NCBI GenBank assembly: GCA_019873685.1
Contig: JAIOAT010000001.1
Location: forward strand, 193,523-257,522
DNA length: 64,000 nucleotides
Direction of reading: 5' to 3'
Source of the DNA: Chloroflexota bacterium
GTDB taxonomy: Bacteria; Chloroflexota; Anaerolineae; Aggregatilineales; Ch27
Under the pieces are notes generated by a model that was given only the letters and a program-made list of their open reading frames with translations, was not told the DNA's origin and did no database searches. The position numbers were made by a program, and so were the translations under genes. The first letter of the stretch is position 1. The number at the start of each line of letters is the position of its first letter. Positions 53,563 through 61,925 of the stretch are shown piece after piece.

Positions 53563-55326
53563 TCAGTCAATCGGTGGGAGTTCCCAGCGTTGCAGTTCGT
53601 CAAGAAGAGGGTTGCCCTCAAGGCGACAGGTTTCGTCGACGGTTTCCGGGTGGATGGCATCCAGTGGCGCGCCGGGATTGTAAGCGTTGTAGATCATGCG
53701 GGTGATCTCCGCCATAGCTGGCCAAGAAACCTCGTAGGGCAGCCACTGCGGTTGGTGGAGAGCCATGACCAGGACGAAATCCCCGCCCGGCGTAAAGACA
53801 ATCGCGGCATCGCCGTGGGTGTCGTCGATCCAGCCATGTTTGTGGGCGACACGGGTACCGGCAGGAACGCCCGCTTCGGTTAGCACGTTGATCTGGTTGC
53901 GGCTCATGGCCAGGATGATCTGGCGGCATTCTGTCGGCGTGAAATTGCCCGGAAATACTTCCTGGAGCGGGCCGTTTCCATCGGCGGCGCATTGATAGAT
54001 CGCTCCCAGTAGCCAGCCCAGATCTTCCGGGGTCATCTGGTTGAAGGGATCAGGTTCCGTCCTGCTCTGGTCTGCTGATGTTCTGGGGGTGACGACAGGA
54101 CGATTCTCCACCGGTTCATCGCCCAGCTTGAAAGGCGCCACAAGAAAGGTGTCAGTCAGACCGAGTTTGTGCAGCGTATCGGTTACCTGCGCGGTGCCAG
54201 CAAAGACGTCCCCATTTCCCAGGAGGGATAGTAGAGCATTCGCCGTGTGGTTGCCGCTACAGATCATGGTATTGGTGATAATCTCCGCCTGGAGGGCATC
54301 GGCGGGACGATCGGCCTGGCGGTAGAACTCCAACAGAATCGGGATTTTGATCAGACTCATGCCGCTGTAGGCGATTCCGCGACCGAGCGAGATGCTCTGC
54401 CCACTGGCCAGATCCAGTAGAAAAAGTGAGGCAAGCCGGTCTTCTTCCGGGACAAAACCCAGGTCAAGCAAGTAGCGAAGGATGCTATCTCCCAGGGCCG
54501 GGAGGTTGACCGCGCTGGCTGGCGCTGTGCTGCTGGAATCCTGATTTGCAACAGGCCAGGGTGGTACGGCAGTCACGACGAAAGGCGGGGTTGGGGTGAG
54601 CGTTGGCCATGCAACCTGCTCGATCGTGATGACCGGCAGGCTGTAGACGTCGCCGATGATGCGGACGACATCGGCGAACACCCAGCCGACTCCTTCCGGG
54701 GCGGCGGGATACTCGATCAGCAGCCAGGGATACAGTGCGTGGCGGCTGACAACTGGGAAGCGTTCGCCAGGCTGAATCTGGCCGATACGCGGGTAATCGA
54801 CTCCTGGCCCAAAGCGTACGTTGATCTCGGCGTCAGCCTCGACGTAGACCCTGGCAACGGCAGGCAAGGTGGCCGTAGGTGTGGGTGTCTGGATTAGGCC
54901 GGCAACTGTGGCCCGCGGGGTAACAGCTGTGGCGGAACCACCAACCACAACTGTGCTACTGATATACGGGACCTGGGTCAGGGGGGCGCTTAAGGTAACC
55001 AGATCAGTGAAAACCCAGGCCTGGCCATCCGGAGCAGGGGGGTAGGCAATCAGCAGCCACGGGACGAGCTCATGACGTGCGATGACCTGATAGCGCGTTC
55101 CAGTGGCGATCTGGCCGAGCACAGGGTACTCAATCCCCGGCCCGGCGCGCAGATTGGCTTCTCCGAGCGCTTCAGCAAAAACGCCGGTGGGGGGCAGTTG
55201 GGCTGGTGGCGCGCCAGAAACCACCGGAAGCGACAACAAGCCCAGCAACCCGGCGCACAATAGAAGCAGACCGGAGAATTGTAGCAGGTGGCGCAGCATA
55301 CGCTGCCTGAGGTCAGGGGTCATCAT
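53563..55326 (-). CDS. Exported serine hydrolase (class A beta-lactamase fold) with two SH3 domains
   Basis: 587 aa, ATG 55326. Signal/anchor segment FSGLLLLCAGLLGLLSLPVV, then two bacterial SH3 domains (ANLRAGPGIEYPVLGQI and INVRFGPGVDYPRIGQI) joined by a Thr/Pro linker (TPTPTATLP). The C-terminal 310 residues are a beta-lactamase-like domain: Ser-x-x-Lys in MSLIKIPIL, CSGNHTANALL at the SDN position, and HKHGWIDDTHGDAAIV at the KTG position. The SH3 domains suggest cell-wall binding. Family members include wall-modifying peptidases as well as lactamases; the altered KHG motif leaves activity open. Divergent from a second SH3 protein. Confidence 0.8.
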   Translation of the reverse strand: MMTPDLRQRMLRHLLQFSGLLLLCAGLLGLLSLPVVSGAPPAQLPPTGVFAEALGEANLRAGPGIEYPVLGQIATGTRYQVIARHELVPWLLIAYPPAPDGQAWVFTDLVTLSAPLTQVPYISSTVVVGGSATAVTPRATVAGLIQTPTPTATLPAVARVYVEADAEINVRFGPGVDYPRIGQIQPGERFPVVSRHALYPWLLIEYPAAPEGVGWVFADVVRIIGDVYSLPVITIEQVAWPTLTPTPPFVVTAVPPWPVANQDSSSTAPASAVNLPALGDSILRYLLDLGFVPEEDRLASLFLLDLASGQSISLGRGIAYSGMSLIKIPILLEFYRQADRPADALQAEIITNTMICSGNHTANALLSLLGNGDVFAGTAQVTDTLHKLGLTDTFLVAPFKLGDEPVENRPVVTPRTSADQSRTEPDPFNQMTPEDLGWLLGAIYQCAADGNGPLQEVFPGNFTPTECRQIILAMSRNQINVLTEAGVPAGTRVAHKHGWIDDTHGDAAIVFTPGGDFVLVMALHQPQWLPYEVSWPAMAEITRMIYNAYNPGAPLDAIHPETVDETCRLEGNPLLDELQRWELPPID

Positions 55327-55415
55327 GGGGCAAAATCATAACGCGAAAGCGGGCGTTTGCCACGTGTAACGGCCAGAACTGCACCGGTAGTTCTTTGGAC
55401 ACAAAAGGCAGGACA

Positions 55416-55425
55416 ATTGTACAAT
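55416..55425. promoter_or_regulatory. Symmetric -10 element shared by divergent SH3-protein genes
   Basis: The palindrome ATTGTACAAT provides TACAAT on both strands, within the 145-base space between divergent starts. A TTGGAC lies 19 bases before the plus-strand TACAAT. -35 matches are poor. Confidence 0.4.
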
Positions 55426-55471
55426 ACTGGCAAGTGAACTCGTGCTTGAGCTCTCAACCGAGGAGTCCGCT

Positions 55472-56479
55472 ATGAAAAGCCGTCCGCGCCATCTTATCGG
55501 CGTCATGCTGCTGGTTCTTGGCCTGTTGTTGCCAGCGTCATTGGTTCTGGGGCAGGGAGGGGGCGAGACTGCTACTGTGATTTCCCGCGCTCCCCTGCAC
55601 TCCGGCCCGTCTGCGCCGTCGGAGACCATCGCAATGCTCCCGCGTGGCACCCTGCTCTTTGTCAAAGGAACGGACGAGAGTCTGAACTGGGTCGAGGGGG
55701 AAACCGCTGATGGCCTCACAGGGTGGGTACATGTTGATCACCTGCGCCTGAATGGGCCATACATTCCACCAGCGGATGGCTTTACCGGCACGGCTGTTGA
55801 TGGCAGGCCCGATGATTGGGATCGCTTCTTGAGGCCGTATACTGACGAGACTGGCGATAGTACAGGCGCAGTTGACATCACAGCAGTGCGCTCCTTCCTG
55901 AATGATCAGTTTCTCTATGTACTGGTTGAAGTCCAGGGTGACCCGGCGGATGTGGACCTGCTGCTCCTGGATATTGTGACCAATAACCAGGGAGTCTACA
56001 GTACCTATCAGTATGCCCTGCCCAGGTTGCGGGCGGGCACGGTATTTGTTGTCAGCCCAGACGCAGCGCAGGCGCGCGCCGCCGACGGTGTTGTCACAGC
56101 CCGTGATACCGCGCTTGAACTGCGGATGCCCCTGACTCTGCTGGATAATCCGCCGGCGCTCAATCTCGTCGCTGTGCGCATCGAAGAAGGGGAAGCAGTC
56201 ACTGACGAACTGGCGGCGGTGATGCCGGCGGTTGTCACCTTAGAAACTGAGCCGCCGCTCAATGGCACGATTGCGGACTTCCGCGTGAACTTCCGCGCAG
56301 CGCCACGGGATGGACGGGTGATCACCGTGCTGGAGCCAGGCACAATGTTCAGTCTCAGGGGGCGCACGGCTGATAGTGAATGGCTGCTGGTACGGCGAGA
56401 GGACGCCTCCCAGGGCTGGGTAGCGGCCCAGTATGTTCGGACCGAGTTGAATATCGACGCTTTGCCAGTGGTGGAATAG
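55472..56479 (+). CDS. Exported SH3-domain protein with a central beta-rich domain
   Basis: 335 aa from ATG 55472, seven bases after GAGGAG; an upstream ATG at 55442 lacks a ribosome site. Signal peptide IGVMLLVLGLLLPASLVLGQ. An SH3-like repeat occupies residues 35-90 (TVISRAPLHSGPSAPSETI to GWVHVDHLRL) and another the C-terminus (IADFRVNFRAAPRDGRVITV to GWVAAQYVRTEL). Between them a 150-residue domain (DDWDRFLRPYTDETGDS, FLNDQFLYVLVEVQGD) resembles carbohydrate-binding-type beta sandwiches seen in DOMON/CBM9-like proteins. No catalytic motif. Probably a wall- or sugar-binding surface protein. Ends at a terminator. Confidence 0.7.
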   Translation: MKSRPRHLIGVMLLVLGLLLPASLVLGQGGGETATVISRAPLHSGPSAPSETIAMLPRGTLLFVKGTDESLNWVEGETADGLTGWVHVDHLRLNGPYIPPADGFTGTAVDGRPDDWDRFLRPYTDETGDSTGAVDITAVRSFLNDQFLYVLVEVQGDPADVDLLLLDIVTNNQGVYSTYQYALPRLRAGTVFVVSPDAAQARAADGVVTARDTALELRMPLTLLDNPPALNLVAVRIEEGEAVTDELAAVMPAVVTLETEPPLNGTIADFRVNFRAAPRDGRVITVLEPGTMFSLRGRTADSEWLLVRREDASQGWVAAQYVRTELNIDALPVVE

Positions 56480-56500
56480 ATGCCGGAAATTCAGTCCGAG

Positions 56501-56527
56501 GGCCGGGGGATACCCGGCCTTCTTTTT
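56501..56527 (+). terminator. Intrinsic terminator after the SH3-domain protein
   Basis: Stem GGCCGGG (56501-56507) / CCCGGCC (56513-56519) with a 5-base loop, then TTCTTTTT. Confidence 0.85.
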
Positions 56528-56665
56528 GTTGAGCGGGCATCAAAAGGTTTCAGGTTTGCCCCTGGCTGACGATCAGCCATCGCTTGCCCTGCATTCCAGC
56601 CAGTAGCTTGCCCAACCGGTCTATACTGGGATCAGCCTTTTCTTGCGTTCAGGCGGGAGATGCTA

Positions 56666-58072
56666 ATGCGACGTGATCCCAAACAAGTGTGGAGCGGGCG
56701 GGTAAGGCTGGTGCTGGCGTGCCTGCTCATATCTGTCATAACGCTGGTTGGCGCTTGTTGCATCTGGTGGTCGCCAGCGTCGATAGCGATGGCCCAGTCG
56801 CCCTCGCCGACCCCGGTGGCGACATTCGCGCCGCCGAGCGAAGCGCCTGTGACGGCTATCCCACCGGCGATGCCGCCGGTTAATCCTGCCGGGGGCGAGG
56901 ATGTGGTGAACATCTTGCTCCTCGGCAGCGACACCACGAATCCTGTCAATGCTGGCCGCACTGATGCCATCATGGTCGCTTCGATCAACCTGGCGCGTGG
57001 GACGGTAAGCTTGCTTTCCATCCCGCGCGATCTGTTTGTCTATATTCCGGGTTGGACAATGCAACGCATCAACACCGCCTTTGGCTACGGTGAGCAGATC
57101 GCACCCGGCTATGGTTACACGCTCCTCAAAGATACGCTGCGCTATAACCTGGGCCTGGAGATCGATCATTACGCGCGGGTGGACTTTAATGATTTTCAGG
57201 CCATTATCGATGCGCTGGGTGGGGTGGAGATCACGGTGGATTGTGCGCTGCAAGACTGGATTCTTAAAGCTCCCGACCTTGACCCCCAGAACGAAGAGAA
57301 CTGGGAATTGCTCACCCTGCCAGTCGGTGTGCATGTGTTAGATGGCCGCACGGCGCTGTGGTACGCCCGCAGCCGACGAACGAGCAGCGACTTCGACCGT
57401 GGTCGGCGGCAACAGGACCTGATCAGGGCGATCTGGCTGCGGTTGCGCCGGCTGGGCCTTCTGGAACAGGTTAGTGCGCTGTGGGGGCAGGTGACAGACA
57501 TTGTGGAAACTGATTTGCAGGTGCAGGATGTGCTGGAACTCATCCCGGTAGCCCTGACGCTGGACTCTGACCATATCGCACAGTATATGTTTGTGCCGCA
57601 CGTCCACGTGGAATCCTGGCTGACACCTTCCGGCGCAGCTGTGCAGTTACCGATTCGCGAGGCGGTGGAGGCGCTAATGCAGCGGTTTCTACAGCCGCCT
57701 ACAGCGAACCGGCTGGTGCGGAACGGCCCCCGTGTTGAGATCGTCAATGCTACTGGCTATGCGGGAATGGATCGTGTTGCTGCCGATTTGCTGGCCTGGG
57801 AGGGGTTCCACGCTGTAGCCGCAGGCGCAGAAAACCGTTATGCGGCACAAACCACAATCTACGATTTCACGGGGCGCACCAAGGGCGGCATTCTTGATGA
57901 GCTGCTGGTTGCACTGCATTTGCCGTCAGCGCCGGTTTTGGTATCCCCCGATCCGGGCCGAACGACGGACTATCGGGTCATTCTGGGCGGCGATTACCGG
58001 GCCTGTCACCACAATGTCATGCCGCCGGTGTCTACGCCAACTCCGCCCCCTGATGGCGAAAGCACGCCCTAG
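56666..58072 (+). CDS. LytR-CpsA-Psr family protein with LytR C-terminal domain
   Basis: 468 aa from ATG 56666 (GGGAG six bases upstream; ATG 56660 would have no spacing). N-terminal membrane anchor VRLVLACLLISVITLVGACC, a Pro/Thr linker, then the LCP catalytic domain: VVNILLLGSDTTN, GRTDAIMVASINLARG, LLSIPRDLFVYIPG, RINTAFGYG, VDFNDFQAIIDALGGVEITV and LWYARSRRTSSDFDRGRRQQ. The C-terminal 120 residues include a LytR_C domain (PRVEIVNATGYAGMDRVAADLL). LCP enzymes transfer glycopolymers from lipid carriers to peptidoglycan outside the cell. Fits the surface-glycan genes at 18-23 kb. Confidence 0.92.
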   Translation: MRRDPKQVWSGRVRLVLACLLISVITLVGACCIWWSPASIAMAQSPSPTPVATFAPPSEAPVTAIPPAMPPVNPAGGEDVVNILLLGSDTTNPVNAGRTDAIMVASINLARGTVSLLSIPRDLFVYIPGWTMQRINTAFGYGEQIAPGYGYTLLKDTLRYNLGLEIDHYARVDFNDFQAIIDALGGVEITVDCALQDWILKAPDLDPQNEENWELLTLPVGVHVLDGRTALWYARSRRTSSDFDRGRRQQDLIRAIWLRLRRLGLLEQVSALWGQVTDIVETDLQVQDVLELIPVALTLDSDHIAQYMFVPHVHVESWLTPSGAAVQLPIREAVEALMQRFLQPPTANRLVRNGPRVEIVNATGYAGMDRVAADLLAWEGFHAVAAGAENRYAAQTTIYDFTGRTKGGILDELLVALHLPSAPVLVSPDPGRTTDYRVILGGDYRACHHNVMPPVSTPTPPPDGESTP

Positions 58073-58077
58073 AGTGC

Positions 58078-58704
58078 CTACGCTTCGTCCGTGTCCAGAC
58101 GAACCGGTGATACTCTGCCAGCGGTTAGCTCAGAGACCTCGGCAGCCAGCGCCAGAAGGTTGTCCACGGGAAGGCGGGCAAACAGGGTGACTTCGGCGCC
58201 AAAACTCTGCTCCTGGATTTCGGCGTGGTGGCGGGCCAGCAGGCGCTGAATCTGTTCGAAAAATGGATAGGGGAATTCCAGCCCGATGGTGGCCTTAGGG
58301 ATGCGACGCTCGCGGGGCAGCGCAGCCAGCGCCTCCCTGGCGGCATTGCCGTAGGCGCGCACCAGTCCACCCGTGCCAAGCTTGGTGCCGCCAAAGTAGC
58401 GGGTCACCACGATCACCACGTCACCCAGGTCGGCGCCACGCAACACAGCCAGAACGGGTGGCCCGGCAGTGCCGCTTGGCTCACCGTCGTCGGTCATGCC
58501 TTCGATGACGCTGCTTCCGTAGCCGACCTTGAACGCATAAACATGGTGAGTCGCATCCGGCATTTCTGCGCGTACGGCGGCGATGAAGGCTTTAGCTTCC
58601 TCCACCGAGCGGGCAGGGCCGACCGTGGCGATAAAGCGCGAGTTAACCACCCGATTCTCAATTCGGATTGTCCCCGCCGGCACTTCGTAACCACTTGTGC
58701 TCAT
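58078..58704 (-). CDS. yigZ: YigZ/IMPACT-family protein
   Basis: 208 aa, ATG 58704. The UPF0029 N-terminal domain is clear: VVNSRFIATVGPARSVEEAKAF, ATHHVYAFKVG, DDGEPSGTAGPPVLAVLRG, and VVTRYFGGTKLGTGGLVRAYG. A ferredoxin-like C-terminal DUF1949 domain follows (GLEFPYPFFEQIQRLLARH). Eukaryotic IMPACT regulates Gcn2; the bacterial role is unsettled, with proposals in ribosome or nucleic-acid binding. Convergent with the LCP gene with five bases between stops; it follows recJ on the same strand. Confidence 0.9.
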   Translation of the reverse strand: MSTSGYEVPAGTIRIENRVVNSRFIATVGPARSVEEAKAFIAAVRAEMPDATHHVYAFKVGYGSSVIEGMTDDGEPSGTAGPPVLAVLRGADLGDVVIVVTRYFGGTKLGTGGLVRAYGNAAREALAALPRERRIPKATIGLEFPYPFFEQIQRLLARHHAEIQEQSFGAEVTLFARLPVDNLLALAAEVSELTAGRVSPVRLDTDEA

Positions 58705-58719
58705 ATCCGAAGAACCCTG

Positions 58720-61050
58720 TTACACCAGCAGGCTGGTGAGATCGGCCCGCCGGTGGAAGCGGCGATAACTATCGGATTCAGCCGACAGAAACTCAAAGGC
58801 CTCCCTAGCTTCAAGAGCGTCATATGCTGATGCAACTTTAGGGTTGGGTCGGCCGATGGTCACGCCCTCGTCGCTTTCTGCGAGACTGATGATATTCTCA
58901 GCGGCCAGCAGGCGTAGTCCCCAGAGGATTGTCTCGCGTGTCAGACCAATTGCCCCGGCCATCCTATCCAGATCGGCATGCCCTTCCAGATGCGTAAGGG
59001 TATAGCGGCAAAGGCCGAGCAGTTCGCGCAGGCGGTGGTTCAGATCAGCGGGCGGCAAAAGAACCCAGCCGATGTACAGACGCCGGGCCTGCGTTACCTC
59101 AAGTGCAGCGTTCAAGACGCTCTGTGACGGCGGCGCTGTGTAGATGAGGAGCGCTTCTGCCGGGCGCAGTTCATGCCGGCGTCGACCACGAGTCTGCGCA
59201 GTGTGTTCCCCTTCTGCCCAGATCAGACCGTTTGGCTCCTTTTCGGCAAATGCAGGCAGCAAGTCTTCCACAGGTACCTGTCGCCAGTCTTCGACTGTCC
59301 AGGCTGGAGCGGACGGTGCGGCAACCGCGACCGGCACGCGCTCGCGCAGGTTGACAAGGGTCAGAGCGACCTGGCGGCGGCCCTGGTAAATGTCCCATCC
59401 GATATTGAACGCGATGTCGACCTGTCCGTCAGGGGCGCGATGCTCCGCTCCGCGCCACCAGATGACCTGGCGAGAGACGCCAGCGCCATCGGTGACAGTC
59501 AGCTTGCGGTGCAATTGCTCCAGGCCGATGGTCTGGTACCTGCTAACGGTGAGGTCAGTTGCCATCAGCGTGATTGGCGGATTGCCCTGGCCAAAAGGCG
59601 CCAGCCGCTCCAATTCTTCCGCCAGGCTCTCGGTCACTTCGGCCAGAGACACAGCGGCATCGATGTTCAGAGTGGGTACCGGACGAATTGGCGCCTGTTC
59701 TTCCAGCGTGCGCGACAGCCGGCGCCGGAACTGATCAATCCGGTCAATCGGTAGACTCAGGCCGGCAGCGCCAGGATGCCCGCCGAAGGCAGACAGCAAT
59801 TCCGCCTGAGCTGCAATCGCTGCGCCAATATCGTAGCCGGGAGCGGAGCGGGCTGATCCACGGGCGAGGTCTCCGCCCGGTTCCGAGGTCAGCATGACGC
59901 AGGGACGACTGTAGCGCTCGGCCAGTTCCCCGGCGACAATCCCCAGTAAACCCGGATGCCAGCCGGGCTGATACAACACCAGGGCGGGGAAGTCCAGTAA
60001 AGTTGGATCGTTGCTGATCAGGTCTTGAGCGGCAGCCATGATCGCCCGCTGGTCGCGCTGCCGTTTCCTGTTCAGTCCTTCCAGGTTAGCAGCGATCACC
60101 TTGGCTTGAGTGTTATCGCGGGTGGTCAGCAACTCAACGGCCTGTGTAGCGTCGTCCAGGCGTCCGGCAGCATTGAGTCGAGGGGCAAGCTGAAAGCCGA
60201 TTCCTTCTGCCGTCAAATTCGGGAGATCGGTCCGCGAAACTTCTGCCAGGGCGCGAAGGCCTGTGCGCTCTGTGCGTCTCAGACGCTCTAACCCCAGCTG
60301 TAGCAGGTAACGTGTGTCGCGCCATTGTTCAGCGACATCCGCCACAATGCCCAGCGCCACCAGATCGAGAAGGCGTTCCAGTTCACCGGTATCCTGGCCC
60401 AGGTGCGCGTACAGCCCTTCGACCAGTTTGTAGGCGACGCCAACACCGGGCAGCGTGGCCAGCGGATGGCCGGGAGGCAGGCGCTTGGGGTTCAGTGCAG
60501 GAGCTGGCGGCAGTAGGCCATCAGGGGGCAGGTCATGGTGATCGGTGATGATGACTTTCACGCCCTGCTCAAGCGCATGGGTGATAGCGTCATGCGCAGT
60601 GATCCCCGTGTCACAGGTGAGCAGCAACGCTGGACGACGTTCAGCCAATAGCGCCAGGAGGCGTTCAGTCTGGATGCCGTGCGACTCGGTAAGCCGATGG
60701 GGGATGTGAAAACTGACCGACGCTCCTAACGTCGTGAGGGCATCAAGCAGCAGGGCGGTAGCAGTCTGCCCATCGACGTCAAAGTCGCCCCAGATCAGGA
60801 TGGGCTGGCGAGCCTTGATAGCGCCAGCCAGTGCTTCCACAGCCTGGGCCATGTCAGGGAGGTCATCCGGTGGGGCAGGGCGGTAGCGGGTCGCATCGAG
60901 GAAGGCCCACGCCTCCTCAGGGGTGAGTATGCCCCGCCGGGCAAGAATCTGAGCGACCAGCGGGTGGCCACCGATCGCGCTGTGAAGCACCTCTGCGGCG
61001 GCAACTGGCTCCTGCAGTTTCCACTGAAGATCAGCCATCTGGTTGAGCAT
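58720..61050 (-). CDS. recJ: Single-stranded-DNA-specific exonuclease RecJ
   Basis: 776 aa, ATG 61050 with GAGGCAACGC upstream. DHH phosphoesterase motifs: LIWGDFDVDGQTATALLL, LLTCDTGITAHD, VIITDHHDLPPDG and LPGVGVAYKLVEGLY; DHHA1 segment FGGHPGAAGLSLP; then an OB-fold (GQVDIAFNIGWDIYQGRRQVALTLVNL). About 200 extra residues at the C-terminus make it longer than E. coli RecJ (577) as in several Gram-positive-type RecJ proteins. It degrades 5-prime single strands in recombination and mismatch repair. Eight bases downstream of a nuclease gene that is fused by overlap to a helicase: a DNA repair operon. Confidence 0.93.
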   Translation of the reverse strand: MLNQMADLQWKLQEPVAAAEVLHSAIGGHPLVAQILARRGILTPEEAWAFLDATRYRPAPPDDLPDMAQAVEALAGAIKARQPILIWGDFDVDGQTATALLLDALTTLGASVSFHIPHRLTESHGIQTERLLALLAERRPALLLTCDTGITAHDAITHALEQGVKVIITDHHDLPPDGLLPPAPALNPKRLPPGHPLATLPGVGVAYKLVEGLYAHLGQDTGELERLLDLVALGIVADVAEQWRDTRYLLQLGLERLRRTERTGLRALAEVSRTDLPNLTAEGIGFQLAPRLNAAGRLDDATQAVELLTTRDNTQAKVIAANLEGLNRKRQRDQRAIMAAAQDLISNDPTLLDFPALVLYQPGWHPGLLGIVAGELAERYSRPCVMLTSEPGGDLARGSARSAPGYDIGAAIAAQAELLSAFGGHPGAAGLSLPIDRIDQFRRRLSRTLEEQAPIRPVPTLNIDAAVSLAEVTESLAEELERLAPFGQGNPPITLMATDLTVSRYQTIGLEQLHRKLTVTDGAGVSRQVIWWRGAEHRAPDGQVDIAFNIGWDIYQGRRQVALTLVNLRERVPVAVAAPSAPAWTVEDWRQVPVEDLLPAFAEKEPNGLIWAEGEHTAQTRGRRRHELRPAEALLIYTAPPSQSVLNAALEVTQARRLYIGWVLLPPADLNHRLRELLGLCRYTLTHLEGHADLDRMAGAIGLTRETILWGLRLLAAENIISLAESDEGVTIGRPNPKVASAYDALEAREAFEFLSAESDSYRRFHRRADLTSLLV

Positions 61051-61058
61051 GCGTTGCC

Positions 61059-61925
61059 TCAGTAGGCGATCTCATCGACATCTTCGAGGCGGAGCGATTC
61101 CCAGTCCAGTTCAACATCGCCCAGATCGATCATGCGTTCGTCGGTCTCGTGTCCGGCGGCAATGCCGCGTCCGCACAGCGATCGGTAGACGCAGAAGCTG
61201 CACATGCGTTCATCGGTCGTCATTTCCCAGGCGCCTGAAGCAAGGCGATCTTCCGCCTCCTTCAGCAAGCCTTCCAGGTAGGTGCGCGTCTGGTCATGCT
61301 GGGCCTGATCATAATGGAATACATGCGGCTGATCCGGGTAATTGGCAAACCAGTAAACCATGCTCACCCGCGCGGGTTCCACCGGGCCGCCAAAGAAGCG
61401 TCCAGCAGCCTCAACCGCAACAAATGGATAGACCCGGGTTTGCAGGCGCTGAGCCATTGCCTCACGGGAAGGGCGAAACCGACCGGTCTTCCAATCGACA
61501 ATGACGAGCCGACGTCCTGGGTCAACCGCCAGCAGGTCGATCACACAGATCAGACGCTGGCCCCCCAGTGCGGTTGCCAGCCGTACTTCTGGAAGGACAA
61601 CTTCCTGGGGCAGGTTGAGCGGTGGCTCCCGTAGAAAAGCGTTCCACCACGTGCGCAGTTGATCCTCGGACAGGGTTGTTTCAATGGCTTCCAGCGGCAC
61701 ACCGGTATAGTAGCGCTCCAGCAGTCGGTGAAACTGCCTGCCTCGCTGATTGTAGATTTCGCGCTCCAGTACCGGCTCAACTTCGACAGCAGGCCAGGGT
61801 TGAGCATTCACATATTGCAGCTGAAATCGGCGGGGACAATCGACCAGGTCCTGCAGTACCCCCTGACTGAACTCGAAGCCTTCCGGCAAAGCGGCTGCGC
61901 TGCGATCTTTGTGCATGGCCGTCAT
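61059..61925 (-). CDS. PD-(D/E)XK nuclease with predicted 4Fe-4S cluster (RecB/AddB C-terminal type)
   Basis: 288 aa, ATG 61925 overlapping the helicase stop (TGATG). Nuclease core: GRQFHRLLERYY (His), LICVIDLLAV (Asp) and LVIVDWKTGRF (D-x-K), the RecB-like arrangement, with a QTRVYPFVA motif (QhxxY type). Cysteines in LVDCPRRFQ and ERMCSFCVYRSLCG (C-x2-C-x5-C) would make an iron-staple cluster joining both ends, as in AddB and Cas4. Acting with the adjacent helicase it probably processes DNA ends. A stand-alone nuclease rather than a fusion is notable. Cas4 is less likely as there is no CRISPR locus. Confidence 0.85.
   Translation of the reverse strand: MTAMHKDRSAAALPEGFEFSQGVLQDLVDCPRRFQLQYVNAQPWPAVEVEPVLEREIYNQRGRQFHRLLERYYTGVPLEAIETTLSEDQLRTWWNAFLREPPLNLPQEVVLPEVRLATALGGQRLICVIDLLAVDPGRRLVIVDWKTGRFRPSREAMAQRLQTRVYPFVAVEAAGRFFGGPVEPARVSMVYWFANYPDQPHVFHYDQAQHDQTRTYLEGLLKEAEDRLASGAWEMTTDERMCSFCVYRSLCGRGIAAGHETDERMIDLGDVELDWESLRLEDVDEIAY

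Noticed and set aside
61059-61925. Cas4 of a CRISPR system
   Set aside because: No repeats or other cas genes in the window; overlap with a UvrD-type helicase favours an AddB-like nuclease.
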